A stretch of DNA of 64,000 bases from Trinickia caryophylli (GTDB lineage: Bacteria > Pseudomonadota > Gammaproteobacteria > Burkholderiales > Burkholderiaceae): positions 620,001 through 684,000 of the forward strand of contig NZ_CP139970.1 of the NCBI RefSeq assembly GCF_034424545.1, read 5' to 3'. Below are positions 1-8,511 of this stretch, piece after piece; position 1 is the first letter of the stretch; the number at the start of each line of letters is the position of its first letter. The position numbers and the translations under genes were made by a program. The notes under the pieces are model-generated. The model ran no database searches. It was not told the origin of the DNA and was given only the letters and a program-made list of their open reading frames with translations.

Positions 1-52
1 CGTGCTTGTCCGTGAGCGCCATTGCGATTTCTTGTACGTCCGTCCACTTCAT
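1..52 (-). CDS. iscX: IscX, Fe-S assembly protein (5' end only)
   Basis: The gene starts at 52 and runs off the left edge, so only its first 17 codons are visible: MKWTDVQEIAMALTDKH. This matches the start of IscX (YfhJ), a small acidic protein of about 65 residues that binds IscS and modulates sulfur delivery and iron supply in the ISC pathway. It begins 16 bp after the fdx stop codon and is the last gene of the isc operon, its usual place. A purine-rich AGGAGGAATTCGCC stretch just before the ATG supports the start. The call rests on the short N-terminus plus context. Confidence 0.85.
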   Translation of the reverse strand, partial: MKWTDVQEIAMALTDKH

Positions 53-68
53 GGCGAATTCCTCCTGA

Positions 69-410
69 TCAGTGGTTTTCCTTCGCATGGTTGATCGAAT
101 AGCGCGGGATCTCGACAACGAGATCTTCGCCCTCGGGCACGAGCGCCTGGCACGAAAGACGCGAAGTCGGCTCGAGCCCCCATGCCTTGTCGAGCAAATC
201 GTCCTCGCTCTCCTCCGACGGCTCCAGGGCGTCGAAGCCTTCTCGGACGATGATATGGCAAGTCGTGCATGCACAGGACATTTCGCATGCATGCTCGATC
301 TCGATGCCGTTCTCCAGCAGCGTTGCACAGATGCTCTTGCCCGGCTCGGCCTCGATTACGGCGCCCTCGGGACACAGTTCGACGTGAGGCAGTACAACGA
401 TTTGCGGCAT
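69..410 (-). CDS. fdx: ISC-type [2Fe-2S] ferredoxin
   Basis: This 113-residue adrenodoxin-type ferredoxin supplies electrons for Fe-S cluster assembly on IscU. The cluster ligands are Cys42, Cys48, Cys51 (in ACEMSCACTTCH) and Cys87 (in SRLSCQAL), the same spacing as E. coli Fdx. The acidic segment EPSEESEDDLLD (about 63-74) is the usual contact face for IscS and the reductase. The start at MPQIVVLPH is conserved. It lies between hscA (152-bp gap) and iscX (16-bp gap) in the isc operon. A longer open frame continues upstream of the ATG through hscA, but that extension is only antisense reading. Confidence 0.96.
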   Translation of the reverse strand: MPQIVVLPHVELCPEGAVIEAEPGKSICATLLENGIEIEHACEMSCACTTCHIIVREGFDALEPSEESEDDLLDKAWGLEPTSRLSCQALVPEGEDLVVEIPRYSINHAKENH

Positions 411-562
411 ACGAATTTCCGTTCGGTCAATAAAAGGCGGCGGCAGGCGACGTCCGACGAATGCAGCCGGAGCCGCACCGACGCTTGGCTCCGGCCCCAT
501 GCAGAGGCCTTTTCCCAGCCCTGAGGCACATTGTACGGTTGGCCGGCATCGCTCGTCCGCGC

Positions 563-2428
563 TCAGATCTCGTCGAGCTTGCGGCCTTGCAGGGCCGCGC
601 GAATGCTCTTGTTCATGCGACGGGCGGCAAACTCGTCCGTCTCGGCGGCGAGCGCCTTCGTTGCTGCTTCGATGACGTCGGCATCGGTGCCTTGGGCCGA
701 AGCGCGCAGCCGGCCGAGTGCGGCATCGACACGCGCACGCTCGTCGGCCGCCAGCAGTTCGCCGTCCGCCGCAAGTGCGGCTTCGGTCGCCTCGGCGAGC
801 CGCTGCGCCTCCACTTGTGCTTCTCGCAGTGCGCGAGCACGCATATCGACTTCGGCCGACTGGAAGCTGTCTTCGAGCATCCGGGCGATGTCGTCGTCGG
901 CCAGGCCATACGACGGCTTGACGACCACCGAGGCTTCCACACCCGAAAGCTGCTCGCGCGCGACGACAGAAAGCAGCCCGTCGGCATCCACTTGAAAGGT
1001 CACGCGGATGCGCGCCGCCCCAGCTGCCATCGGCGGAATCCCTCGCAGCTCGAAGCGGGCGAGCGAACGGCAGTCGGAGACGAGCTCGCGCTCGCCCTGC
1101 ACGACGTGGATCGCCATTGCGGTCTGCCCATCTTTGAATGTCGTGAACTCCTGAGCGCGCGCGACGGGAATCGTCGAATTGCGCGGCACGATCTTCTCGA
1201 CGAGCCCGCCCATCGTTTCGATGCCGAGCGACAGCGGAATCACGTCGAGCAGCAGCCAATCGTCGCCGCCACGGTTGCCCGCAAGCAGATCGGCCTGGAT
1301 CGCGGCACCGAGCGCAACGACCTGATCGGGATCGAGATTCGTGAGCGGCGGCTGCCCGAAGAACGCCTGCACGGCGCGGCGCACGACCGGCATGCGCGTT
1401 GCGCCCCCGACGAGTACGACACCCTTGATTTCCTGCGGCGTGACCTTCGCATCGCGCAGCGCCTTTTTCGTCGGGCCAAGCGTGCGCTCGACGAGGGCGC
1501 CAACGAGCTCCGCAAACTGCGCCTCGCTGATCGACAGCACGACAGCGGTGCCGTCGGACAACGTGACGTCGAGCGCGGCCTGCGGCTGGCTCGAAAGCGC
1601 CTCTTTGAGCGTCCGCACGCGATCGAGCAGCAGCCGCACGTCCTCGGCCGCCAGGCTTTGGGGCGCGAGGCCCGCCGCTTTCAGCACGTGCCGATAAAGC
1701 GCATGATCGAAATCGTCACCGCCCAGCGCCGAATCGCCGCCCGCGGCCAGCACTTCGAACACGCCCTTTGTCAGCTTCAGAATCGAAAGATCGAACGTGC
1801 CGCCGCCCAGGTCGTACACCGCATAGAGGCCTTCCGCGCCATTGTCGAGACCGTAGGCGATCGCGGCGGCCGTGGGCTCGTTGAGCAACCGCAGGACGTT
1901 GAGGCCGGCCAGGCGCGCGGCATCCTTGGTCGCCTGGCGCTGCGCTTCGTCGAAGTAGGCGGGCACCGTAATGACCGCGCCGACGAGTTCGTCGCCAAGC
2001 GTATCTTCCGCGCGCTGACGCAGTGTCGCGAGGATCTCGGCCGACACCTCGACCGGGCTCTTGATGCCGGCCACCGTACGGATCTGGACCATTCCAGGCG
2101 CATCGACGAAATCGTAAGGCGCGTTTTCGGCCCCTTCCACATCGGCCTTGCCGCGCCCCATGAACCGCTTGACCGAGACGATCGTGTTGCTCGGATCGAT
2201 CACGGCCTCGTTTTTTGCCGTATGGCCGATGCGCCGGCCGCCCTTCTCCAGATAGCGCACGACGGACGGCAGCAGCACGCGGCCGCCTTCGTCGGGTAGC
2301 GCGTCAGGTACGCCGTTGCGCACCGCGGCGACGAGCGAGTTCGTCGTGCCGAGATCGATACCCACGGCAAGCCGGCGCTGATGCGGCGCCGGCGCCATGC
2401 CGGGTTCGGAGATTTGCAGTAAAGCCAT
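563..2428 (-). CDS. hscA: Fe-S assembly Hsp70 chaperone HscA
   Basis: A 621-residue specialised Hsp70 that, with co-chaperone HscB, uses ATP to help release the nascent cluster from IscU. The actin-like ATPase domain shows the phosphate-1 motif [12 protein letters not shown] (about 23-34), [15 protein letters not shown] and the phosphate-2 motif [11 protein letters not shown]. The C-terminal half is the substrate-binding beta-sandwich and helical lid. HscA recognises the LPPVK motif, which is present in the IscU encoded here. It lacks the EEVD tail of DnaK and is slightly shorter, as expected for HscA. It follows hscB by 151 bp. The identification is firm from sequence and operon position. 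Confidence 0.97.
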   Translation of the reverse strand: MALLQISEPGMAPAPHQRRLAVGIDLGTTNSLVAAVRNGVPDALPDEGGRVLLPSVVRYLEKGGRRIGHTAKNEAVIDPSNTIVSVKRFMGRGKADVEGAENAPYDFVDAPGMVQIRTVAGIKSPVEVSAEILATLRQRAEDTLGDELVGAVITVPAYFDEAQRQATKDAARLAGLNVLRLLNEPTAAAIAYGLDNGAEGLYAVYDLGGGTFDLSILKLTKGVFEVLAAGGDSALGGDDFDHALYRHVLKAAGLAPQSLAAEDVRLLLDRVRTLKEALSSQPQAALDVTLSDGTAVVLSISEAQFAELVGALVERTLGPTKKALRDAKVTPQEIKGVVLVGGATRMPVVRRAVQAFFGQPPLTNLDPDQVVALGAAIQADLLAGNRGGDDWLLLDVIPLSLGIETMGGLVEKIVPRNSTIPVARAQEFTTFKDGQTAMAIHVVQGERELVSDCRSLARFELRGIPPMAAGAARIRVTFQVDADGLLSVVAREQLSGVEASVVVKPSYGLADDDIARMLEDSFQSAEVDMRARALREAQVEAQRLAEATEAALAADGELLAADERARVDAALGRLRASAQGTDADVIEAATKALAAETDEFAARRMNKSIRAALQGRKLDEI

Positions 2429-2579
2429 CTTGTGATTGTCTTTAGGGGACGTTGCCCGTCATTATCCGCGTTGCGAGCCGATCGAGGGCTGCGCGCACGT
2501 ACGGCGCGAAGCCGGAACGCACCGGCTCACCCCCAGCGCTCCGGCGCAGCCCATCGAGCAGGCGCAGTCGATTGGATGC

Positions 2580-3107
2580 TCAATGCTCGAGCCTCTCGAT
2601 CTGAACCCCGATCTCGGCCGCCACGCGCGCGATGAACATCAGTTGCCGCACGGCTTCGGCGGCAGCCTGATCGGCGCCCGAGGCGAGCAGGCTGCCAAGC
2701 CGCTCGAAGCGCACGCGCTCTTCGTCGCGCAGCTCCGACAGCAGGGCCTCCAATTCGGCCACGTTCCGTGCGCCGGCCGCATCTTCCACGCGCTCGCGCC
2801 ATTCCATCTGCTGCATGAGGAAGGCCGGCTCCATGGCCGTATTGTTCTCGACGCCCACGTCGACGCCGCGCAGCGAGAGCAGATACGTCGCCCGTTTGAG
2901 TGGGTCGCGCAGCGTCGCATAGGCCTCATTGGCCCGCGCGGCCCACTGCATCGCTACGCGCTTTTGCGCGTCGCCTGCCGCGGCGAAGCGGTCGGGATGA
3001 ACCTGCGCCTGGACCGTGCGGTAGGCGGTGTCGAGCGCCTGAGCATCGAGTGCGAACTGCACCGGCAGGTGGAACAAGTCGAAGTGGCTTTGCTGGATCG
3101 AGGCCAT
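2580..3107 (-). CDS. hscB: Fe-S assembly J-domain co-chaperone HscB
   Basis: A 175-residue J-protein that delivers IscU to HscA and stimulates its ATPase. The N-terminal J domain carries the essential HPD motif at His37-Pro38-Asp39 (QVHPDRFAA). The C-terminal half is the helical IscU-binding domain, with the conserved run [12 protein letters not shown] chose the start [15 protein letters not shown] at 3107, because 'FDLF.LP' is the usual N-terminus; an in-frame ATG 12 codons upstream adds only basic residues. It follows iscA across a 104-bp gap that contains a terminator-like hairpin. Confidence 0.95.
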   Translation of the reverse strand: MASIQQSHFDLFHLPVQFALDAQALDTAYRTVQAQVHPDRFAAAGDAQKRVAMQWAARANEAYATLRDPLKRATYLLSLRGVDVGVENNTAMEPAFLMQQMEWRERVEDAAGARNVAELEALLSELRDEERVRFERLGSLLASGADQAAAEAVRQLMFIARVAAEIGVQIERLEH

Positions 3108-3170
3108 GGAAATCGATCGTCGATGAAAGGTACGGCGGCGCAAACACTGCCGGCCCGGGGCAGATCAACA

Positions 3171-3195
3171 AAAAGGCGGCCTCGGCCGCCCTTTG
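3171..3195 (-). terminator. Terminator-like hairpin inside the isc operon
   Basis: Read on the minus strand, GGGCGGCC-GA-GGCCGCC is followed at once by TTTTT, the form of an intrinsic terminator. It lies 17-41 bp after the iscA stop and about 64 bp before the hscB start. It could attenuate read-through from iscRSUA into hscBA-fdx-iscX, or stabilise the 3' end of a processed transcript. The two-base inner loop implies an actual CTCG-type loop closed by six G:C pairs. No hscB promoter is obvious in the remaining gap. Confidence 0.6.
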
Positions 3196-3211
3196 TCCGC
3201 TCGAGGCGGGC

Positions 3212-3535
3212 TCAAACGCGAAACGACTCGCCGCAGCCGCACTCGTCCTTGACGTTGGGGTTGTTGAACTTGAAACCCTCGTTCAGCCCTTCGCGCGCGA
3301 AGTCGAGCTCCGTGCCGTCGATATAGGCAAGGCTCTTCGGGTCGACGATGACCTTGACGCCATGAGTCTCGAAGACCTGATCCTCGGGCTCCAGTTCGTC
3401 GACATACTCGAGTTTGTACGCAAGCCCCGAACAGCCGGTCGTACGCACCCCGAGGCGCAGGCCGATACCTTTGCCGCGGCGCGTCAAATACTTCTGGACC
3501 TGCTGAGCGGCCTTGTCGGTCAGTGTGATTGCCAT
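3212..3535 (-). CDS. iscA: A-type Fe-S carrier protein IscA
   Basis: A 107-residue A-type carrier that binds iron or a cluster and passes clusters on to apo-proteins, especially [4Fe-4S] enzymes. The three invariant ligands are Cys35 (TTGCSGLAY), Cys99 and Cys101 (DECGCGESF near the C-terminus). Length and the whole beta-rich core are typical of IscA. It starts 7 bp after the iscU stop, so the two are cotranscribed. ErpA-like paralogs share the motif, but the position between iscU and hscB fixes it as IscA. Confidence 0.96.
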   Translation of the reverse strand: MAITLTDKAAQQVQKYLTRRGKGIGLRLGVRTTGCSGLAYKLEYVDELEPEDQVFETHGVKVIVDPKSLAYIDGTELDFAREGLNEGFKFNNPNVKDECGCGESFRV

Positions 3536-3542
3536 GACTCGC

Positions 3543-3965
3543 TCAAGCGGCTTGCTGTTTCGCTTCGTCCGCGGCTTCGTCGCCAGCGCCGTGGCGTTGC
3601 TTGTAGTCGGCCACCGCAGCCTTGATTGCGTCTTCAGCGAGAATCGAGCAGTGGATCTTCACCGGTGGCAGCGCCAGCTCTTCGGCGATGTGCGTGTTCT
3701 TGATCGAGAGCGCTTCGTCGAGCGTCTTGCCCTTGACCCACTCGGTGACGAGCGAACTCGAAGCGATGGCCGAGCCGCAACCGTAGGTCTTGAACTTGGC
3801 GTCCTCGATCACGCCGTCCGCGCCGACGCGAATTTGCAGCTTCATCACGTCGCCGCAGGCGGGCGCGCCCACCATGCCGGTGCCCACCGCATCGTCGTCC
3901 TTCGCGAACGAGCCGACGTTGCGCGGGTTTTCGTAGTGGTCCAACACTTTGCTGCTGTAAGACAT
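3543..3965 (-). CDS. iscU: Fe-S cluster scaffold IscU
   Basis: A 140-residue scaffold on which [2Fe-2S] clusters are built from IscS sulfur. Cluster ligands Cys37 and Asp39 (APACGDVM), Cys63 (YGCGSAI) and Cys106 (KIHCS) are present, as is the HscA-recognition motif LPPVK at 99-103. The last 12 or so residues ([13 protein letters not shown]) form an acidic, low-complexity tail beyond the usual 128-residue E. coli protein. The start [16 protein letters not shown] is conserved and has an AAGGAG Shine-Dalgarno. There is a 118-bp gap from iscS. Confidence 0.97.
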   Translation of the reverse strand: MSYSSKVLDHYENPRNVGSFAKDDDAVGTGMVGAPACGDVMKLQIRVGADGVIEDAKFKTYGCGSAIASSSLVTEWVKGKTLDEALSIKNTHIAEELALPPVKIHCSILAEDAIKAAVADYKQRHGAGDEAADEAKQQAA

Positions 3966-4083
3966 GATCACAACTCCTTGATTCGTTTCTTGCCGTCGAC
4001 CGGAGCCAGCGCTCCGAAGACACCTTCCGGCCGCGTGCAGACCCAATGCGTTCGCGTTACCTTTTCTCTTCGCGCGCCGTCGT

Positions 4084-5307
4084 TCAGTGCGCGGCCCACT
4101 TGATCGTCGACAGATCGATACCGTCCTGGTGCATCTCCCACAGGGGCGACAAATCGCGCAGCTTCGCGATCTTGCCCTTGAGCAGATCGACGACGTAATC
4201 GACTTCCTGCTCCGTCGTGAACCGGCCCACCGTGAAGCGGATCGAGCTATGCGCGAGTTCGTCGTTGCGCCCGAGGGCGCGCAGCACGTACGAGGGCTCG
4301 AGCGACGCCGAGGTGCAAGCGGAGCCCGACGAGACAGCAACGTCCTTGATCGCCATGATCAGCGATTCGCCCTCGACGAAGTTGAAGCTCAGGTTCAGGT
4401 TGTGGGGAATGCGGCGCTCCATGTCGCCGTTCACGTACACCTCGTCCATTTCCGAGAGCCCGCGCAGCAAGCGGTCGCGCAGCATGCGGACGCGCTCGTT
4501 TTCGGTCGCCATTTCCTCACGCGCGATCCGGAACGCTTCACCCATGCCGACGATCTGGTGCGTCGGCAGCGTGCCCGAACGCATCCCGCGCTCATGCCCG
4601 CCTCCGTGCATCTGCGCTTCGATACGCACGCGCGGCTTGCGGCGAACGTAGAGCGCGCCGATACCCTTCGGACCGTACGTCTTGTGCGCCGAGAACGACA
4701 TCAGATCGACCTTCAGCCGGCCGAGATCGATTTCCACCTTGCCCGTTGCCTGCGCCGCGTCCACGTGAAAAATGATGTTCCGCTCGCGGCAGAGCTCGCC
4801 GATCGCCTCGATGTCCTGAATGACCCCGATCTCGTTGTTGACGAACATGATCGACACGAGAATCGTGTCGGGCCGCAGCGCGGCCTTCAACACGTCGAGA
4901 TCCAACAACCCATCGCTCTTCACGTCGAGGTAGGTGACCTCGAAGCCTTCGCGCTCCAGCTCGCGGCATGTGTCCAGCACGGCCTTGTGCTCGGTCTTGA
5001 GCGTGACGACGTGCTTGCCCCGGCTCTTGTAGAAATGCGCCGCGCCTTTGATTGCAAGGTTGTCCGACTCGGTCGCCCCCGAGGTCCAGATAATTTCGCG
5101 CGGATCGGCCTTCACGAGCGCCGCCACCTCCTCGCGCGCCTGTTCGACGGCACGCTCCGCGTCCCACCCGTACGAGTGGCTGCGCGAAGCCGGATTGCCG
5201 AACTGCTCGCGCAGGTAGGGAATCATCTTGTCCACCACGCGCGGATCGACCGGGGTCGTCGCGCTGTAGTCCATGTAAATGGGCAGGTGGGGCAGTTGGT
5301 TGCTCAT
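4084..5307 (-). CDS. iscS: Cysteine desulfurase IscS
   Basis: A 407-residue PLP enzyme that removes sulfur from L-cysteine and passes it as a persulfide to IscU and to tRNA thiolation partners. The PLP lysine lies in [12 protein letters not shown]. The mobile catalytic loop [17 protein letters not shown] contains the active-site Cys. 'DYSATTP' at residues 13-19 is the standard N-terminal signature. I chose [11 protein letters not shown] at 5307 because a GGAG sits about 7 bp upstream; another ATG 7 codons earlier is possible. The gap from iscR is 83 bp. The full-length class I desulfurase matches its family throughout. Confidence 0.97.
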   Translation of the reverse strand: MSNQLPHLPIYMDYSATTPVDPRVVDKMIPYLREQFGNPASRSHSYGWDAERAVEQAREEVAALVKADPREIIWTSGATESDNLAIKGAAHFYKSRGKHVVTLKTEHKAVLDTCRELEREGFEVTYLDVKSDGLLDLDVLKAALRPDTILVSIMFVNNEIGVIQDIEAIGELCRERNIIFHVDAAQATGKVEIDLGRLKVDLMSFSAHKTYGPKGIGALYVRRKPRVRIEAQMHGGGHERGMRSGTLPTHQIVGMGEAFRIAREEMATENERVRMLRDRLLRGLSEMDEVYVNGDMERRIPHNLNLSFNFVEGESLIMAIKDVAVSSGSACTSASLEPSYVLRALGRNDELAHSSIRFTVGRFTTEQEVDYVVDLLKGKIAKLRDLSPLWEMHQDGIDLSTIKWAAH

Positions 5308-5390
5308 CAATCGCTCCGGGGAAATCATTGTTTTGGGTCAGGCGCCGCTCTGATGGCGGCACGCTTCAATTCGTTTCTAACGGCAAGACG

Positions 5391-5921
5391 CTACGAACTC
5401 GCGATGTTGAACACCGAGTTCGGCCCTTTCGGCGCCAGGCGCGGCGCCTCGACGGCGGCCGACTCGTTGCGGCGGTCCTTCAACACGCTGCCGCTGCCTT
5501 CGCGCGAGCGCTGCTGATCGACGAGATCCTGTAGCGACACCGAATCGAGATACTCGACCATCTTCTGGTTCAGCGTCGACCACAGCTCGTGCGTCATGCA
5601 GTGGCCATCGCTTTGCTTCGTACCTTCGCACGAGCCCTTGCCTCCGCACTGGGTGGCATCGAGCGGCTCATCGACGGCGATGATGATGTCTGCCACCGTC
5701 ACCTCTTCGGCGCGGCGCGCAAGGTTGTAACCGCCACCCGGGCCGCGCACCGATTCGACGATTTCGTGGCGACGCAGCTTCCCGAACAATTGCTCGAGGT
5801 AAGACAGCGAGATGCGCTGGCGCTGGCTGATGCCGGCAAGCGTCACTGGACCTTGATCTTGGCGCAGTGCCAAGTCGATCATTGCCGTGACGGCGAAGCG
5901 GCCTTTCGTGGTGAGTCTCAT
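5391..5921 (-). CDS. iscR: Rrf2-family Fe-S regulator IscR
   Basis: A 176-residue winged-helix regulator that represses its own operon when it carries a [2Fe-2S] cluster. The N-terminal HTH (MRLTTKGRFAVTAMIDLA) and the wing RGPGGGYNLAR are conserved. Likely cluster ligands are Cys92 and Cys98 (CGGKGSC), Cys108 and His111 (HCMTH). Compared with E. coli there is a four-residue insertion between the second and third Cys. It is the first gene of the isc operon, and two IscR boxes overlap its promoter, so autoregulation is very likely. The C-terminal 30 residues are a variable tail. Confidence 0.97.
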   Translation of the reverse strand: MRLTTKGRFAVTAMIDLALRQDQGPVTLAGISQRQRISLSYLEQLFGKLRRHEIVESVRGPGGGYNLARRAEEVTVADIIIAVDEPLDATQCGGKGSCEGTKQSDGHCMTHELWSTLNQKMVEYLDSVSLQDLVDQQRSREGSGSVLKDRRNESAAVEAPRLAPKGPNSVFNIASS

Positions 5922-5938
5922 GATTGCGGGGGACCGGA

Positions 5939-5963
5939 ATTCTCGACGATTTTTGTCAAGTAT
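5939..5963 (-). promoter_or_regulatory. IscR Type 1 box, promoter-proximal
   Basis: The minus-strand sequence begins ATACTTGACAAAAA and ends GTCGAGAAT. By eye it matches the E. coli Type 1 IscR consensus (ATASYYGACT-N6-GTCRRSTAT type) at 22 of 25 positions. It overlaps the -10 element and the predicted start of transcription, so bound holo-IscR would block transcription. It lies 18-42 bp upstream of the iscR ATG. Confidence 0.8.
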
Positions 5964-5986
5964 AAATACATGACGTTTTTAGTCAA
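5959..5986 (-). promoter_or_regulatory. Sigma-70 promoter of the isc operon
   Basis: On the minus strand a -35 TTGACT (5986-5981) is separated by 16 bp from a -10 TATACT (5964-5959). Initiation near 5952 would leave a leader of about 30 nt before iscR. Both hexamers lie inside IscR boxes, which is the standard design of an autorepressed isc promoter. Confidence 0.82.
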
Positions 5987-5990
5987 GTAT
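5966..5990 (-). promoter_or_regulatory. IscR Type 1 box, distal
   Basis: The minus-strand sequence begins ATACTTGACTAAAAA and ends GTCATGTAT, again about 22 of 25 matches to the Type 1 IscR consensus. It covers the -35 hexamer. It sits only 2 bp from the proximal box (27 bp centre to centre), so the two form a tandem array across the whole promoter. Confidence 0.82.
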
Positions 5991-6109
5991 CCCTGTCATC
6001 AATTTGGTTATCGGTGTGCGCTCGCAGAGCAGCAAAACGATCCGGGCCGCCACGGGCATGGCGTTGCGCCGTTCGAACGCCACTCGATGAGGCGGGGCGG
6101 AGAGCGGTT

Positions 6110-6601
6110 TCATGCCGGCTCGCGCGCGGCCAGCACGCGCAAGTGATCAAGCAGACCGCGGCAGGCCGCCTCGCACTGGTCCAGCACGCGCTCGAAGCCG
6201 TCTTCCGCGCCGAAATAGGGGTCCGCAACTTCACGCACGTCGGGCTCGCTGCCGAACTCCATCAAAAGCCGAAGCTTCGCCTCGAGCCCGGGGGGACAAA
6301 CGGCGCGCAGCTGCGCCATATTCGCACGATCCATTGCGACGATAAGGTCGAACCGATCGAAATCGTCAGGCCCGATCTGCCGCGCGCGCAGCGGTGCAAG
6401 GTCGTAGCCTCGCAACTGCGCCGCCGACTGCGCGCGGGCGTCCGGCGCCTCGCCGACGTGCCAGTTGCCCGTGCCCGCCGAATCCACGACGATGCGCGCC
6501 TCGAGTCCGGCTGCCGCAATCTGCGCACGCAGCACCGCCTCGGCGGTAGGCGAGCGGCAGATGTTTCCCAGGCAGACGAAGCAAATGGCAACGGGTTTCA
6601 T
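6110..6601 (-). CDS. Low-molecular-weight protein tyrosine phosphatase
   Basis: A 163-residue cytoplasmic LMW phosphatase that hydrolyses phosphotyrosine. The P-loop is Cys10-LGNIC-Arg16-Ser17 (VCLGNICRSP), and the general-acid loop is near the C-terminus as ADPYF. Length and both motifs are complete, so it should be active. In many beta-proteobacteria this gene sits next to iscR, as here. No polysaccharide export genes are nearby, so a Wzb-type partner kinase is not indicated. Its substrate cannot be deduced. The gap to the isc promoter is about 120 bp, and the gene is codirectional with and upstream of iscR. Confidence 0.93.
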   Translation of the reverse strand: MKPVAICFVCLGNICRSPTAEAVLRAQIAAAGLEARIVVDSAGTGNWHVGEAPDARAQSAAQLRGYDLAPLRARQIGPDDFDRFDLIVAMDRANMAQLRAVCPPGLEAKLRLLMEFGSEPDVREVADPYFGAEDGFERVLDQCEAACRGLLDHLRVLAAREPA

Positions 6602-6681
6602 TCGGCGTCCGAAGCGATCGGCTCGGTCGGGGCCGCGGTCGCGGCCGATCCGGCATTATAGGACCGCATCCTCAACCTTGC

Positions 6682-6921
6682 TTACGAGGCGCGCGGAAGC
6701 TCGACCGCCGGCCCGGGTTGCACCGACGACGCCTGCTTCGGCTCGGCCCCGACCAGTCCGTACGAGACGGCGCGGGCCAGTTCGTTCGAAACCTGCGCCG
6801 CGGGCAGCGGCGCATGCCGTTCGTCACCGCCGTAGGACTTCAGCGCGGCGAGGACGGCCAGCGTCAGCGCGGCAACCAGCGGCCAATAAACACCCAAATA
6901 CACCGTTATTCTCGTTTTCAT
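6682..6921 (-). CDS. Small single-pass membrane protein, unknown function
   Basis: A 79-residue protein of no family I recognise. Residues 9-27 (LGVYWPLVAALTLAVLAAL) form one hydrophobic segment near the N-terminus, either an anchor or an uncleaved signal. The rest is a short polar tail rich in Ala, Pro and Gln. Support for a real gene: an AAAGGGG Shine-Dalgarno 9 bp before the ATG and a good sigma-70 promoter at 6982-7009 on the same strand. It lies between the phosphatase and lutB genes, all minus strand. No conserved catalytic residues are visible. Confidence 0.6.
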   Translation of the reverse strand: MKTRITVYLGVYWPLVAALTLAVLAALKSYGGDERHAPLPAAQVSNELARAVSYGLVGAEPKQASSVQPGPAVELPRAS

Positions 6922-6981
6922 CTCGTGCCCCTTTGCATTGACGCGCCCTCGGCGCGCAGCCTTGCACCGCTACATAGGCGC

Positions 6982-7009
6982 ATTCTATAGAGTGCGTCTA
7001 TCGAGACAA
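6982..7009 (-). promoter_or_regulatory. Sigma-70 promoter for the small membrane protein gene
   Basis: On the minus strand TTGTCT (7009-7004), a 16-bp spacer and TAGAAT (6987-6982) precede the 6682-6921 gene, giving a leader of about 54 nt. It lies after the lutB stop, so the small gene is probably transcribed on its own. Confidence 0.6.
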
Positions 7010-7085
7010 AGACGGGAATAGCGAATTCAGCGTTGCGCCAGGATAAACAATCGGCCGCGTAAAGAGAGCAAGGACTACTCGCCGA

Positions 7086-8498
7086 TCAGCCCCGGTGGCT
7101 GCGCTGCGCCGCGTACAGCTCACGGAACGTGCGGCCGACGGGCGCAGGCATGTCGCGGGTTGCGGTCCAGCCCTGGCCGAACGGCAGGCGGGTGATCGCG
7201 CGACGGCGCCCGCCCAGACGCTCGAGCAATCGCACGCCGAGTTTCGTTGCGAGCGCGTAGAGCGCCGGCCGTGTGGCGATGAAGCCCCAGACGGCCAATG
7301 CTGCGCGCTCGCCGAACGGGCGCAGATGGCGCTCCATCTGCTTTTCGCGCAGCTTGCGCAAAAGATCGGAAATGGGGATGCCGACGGGGCATACGCTGTT
7401 GCACTCGCCGCACAGCGTGGCGGCCTGCGGCAGATCGAGCGCCTTGTCGAGCCCGACATAGCTCGGCGTGAGGACCGAACCCATGGGCCCCGGGTAGACC
7501 CACCCGTAGGCATGCCCACCGACCTTCTGATAGACCGGGCAATGATTCATGCACGCGCCGCAACGAATGCAACGCAGCATTTCCTGGAACGCGCCGCCGA
7601 TAAGCCCGGTGCGCCCGCCGTCCACGAGCACGACGTACATGTGTTCGGGCCCGTCGCCCTCGCCCGCGCCTCGCACGCCCGTCAGGAGCGAGAAATAATT
7701 CGACGTCGTCTGCCCGGTGGCCGAACGCGGAAGCAAACGCATGGCCACGGCCAGGTCCTCGAGCGTCGGCAAGACTTTTTCGATGCCGGTCACGGCGACA
7801 TGCACGCGCGGCATGACGGTACACATCCCCTCGTTGCCTTCGTTCGTGACGATGGCGACCGAGCCGGTTTCGGCGATGATGAAGTTGCCCCCCGTCACGC
7901 CCATATCGGCCGACATGAAATGCGGGCGCAGCACTTCGCGCGCCTCGCGCGTCATCTGCGGGATCTCGGTCAGACGCTCGCGGGCGTGCGTCCTTGCGAA
8001 GAGATCGGCGATCTCCTCTTTGTCCTTGTGCACGACGGGCGCGATGATGTGGCTCGGCGGCTCGTTGCCGTTGATCTGCAGAATGTACTCGCCGAGGTCG
8101 GTCTCGATCGACTCGACGCCCATTTCGCCGAGCACGGCGTTGAGCCGCATCTCTTCGGACACCATCGATTTCGTTTTGATGACCTTCTTGACGTCATGCT
8201 TGCGCGCGATTTCGCCCACGAGCCGCGCCGCGTCGCGCGTCGTCTCGGCGAAGAGCACGGTGACGCCGCGGCGCGTGGCCTCGCGCTCGAAAGTCTCGAG
8301 CCAGACGTCCAGATTATCGAGCGCGCGATTGCGCCGCGCCTTCAGCTCCGCCCGCGTGGCCGGGAAATCGATCGCCTCGATGGCGAGCGCGCGCGCCGTC
8401 ACGAATTTGGTCGAGAGTTTCGTCAGATTCTGCTGGAGGCGCGGGTTGGCCAGATTCTGCCTGGCGCGCGCCTTGAAGTGCATCGATTGGACTTGCAT
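7086..8498 (-). CDS. lutB: L-lactate oxidation iron-sulfur protein LutB
   Basis: A 470-residue cytoplasmic Fe-S protein of the LutABC (YkgEFG) L-lactate dehydrogenase complex. Residues about 60-300 form the LutB/LUD core. Two cluster motifs follow: CIRCGACMNHCP and CGECNSVCPVGIP, giving two [4Fe-4S] sites. A C-terminal helical region ends with the LutB extension. It starts 13 bp after lutA, so the two are cotranscribed. The usual third gene, lutC, does not follow: after the stop there is only a 160-bp gap and the small membrane protein gene. Confidence 0.93.
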   Translation of the reverse strand: MQVQSMHFKARARQNLANPRLQQNLTKLSTKFVTARALAIEAIDFPATRAELKARRNRALDNLDVWLETFEREATRRGVTVLFAETTRDAARLVGEIARKHDVKKVIKTKSMVSEEMRLNAVLGEMGVESIETDLGEYILQINGNEPPSHIIAPVVHKDKEEIADLFARTHARERLTEIPQMTREAREVLRPHFMSADMGVTGGNFIIAETGSVAIVTNEGNEGMCTVMPRVHVAVTGIEKVLPTLEDLAVAMRLLPRSATGQTTSNYFSLLTGVRGAGEGDGPEHMYVVLVDGGRTGLIGGAFQEMLRCIRCGACMNHCPVYQKVGGHAYGWVYPGPMGSVLTPSYVGLDKALDLPQAATLCGECNSVCPVGIPISDLLRKLREKQMERHLRPFGERAALAVWGFIATRPALYALATKLGVRLLERLGGRRRAITRLPFGQGWTATRDMPAPVGRTFRELYAAQRSHRG

Positions 8499-8511
8499 GG
8501 GCGATTCCGTC

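Noticed and set aside
461..2299. A 612-codon plus-strand open frame opposite hscA
   Set aside because: It is fully antisense to hscA and has no recognisable domain or ribosome site.
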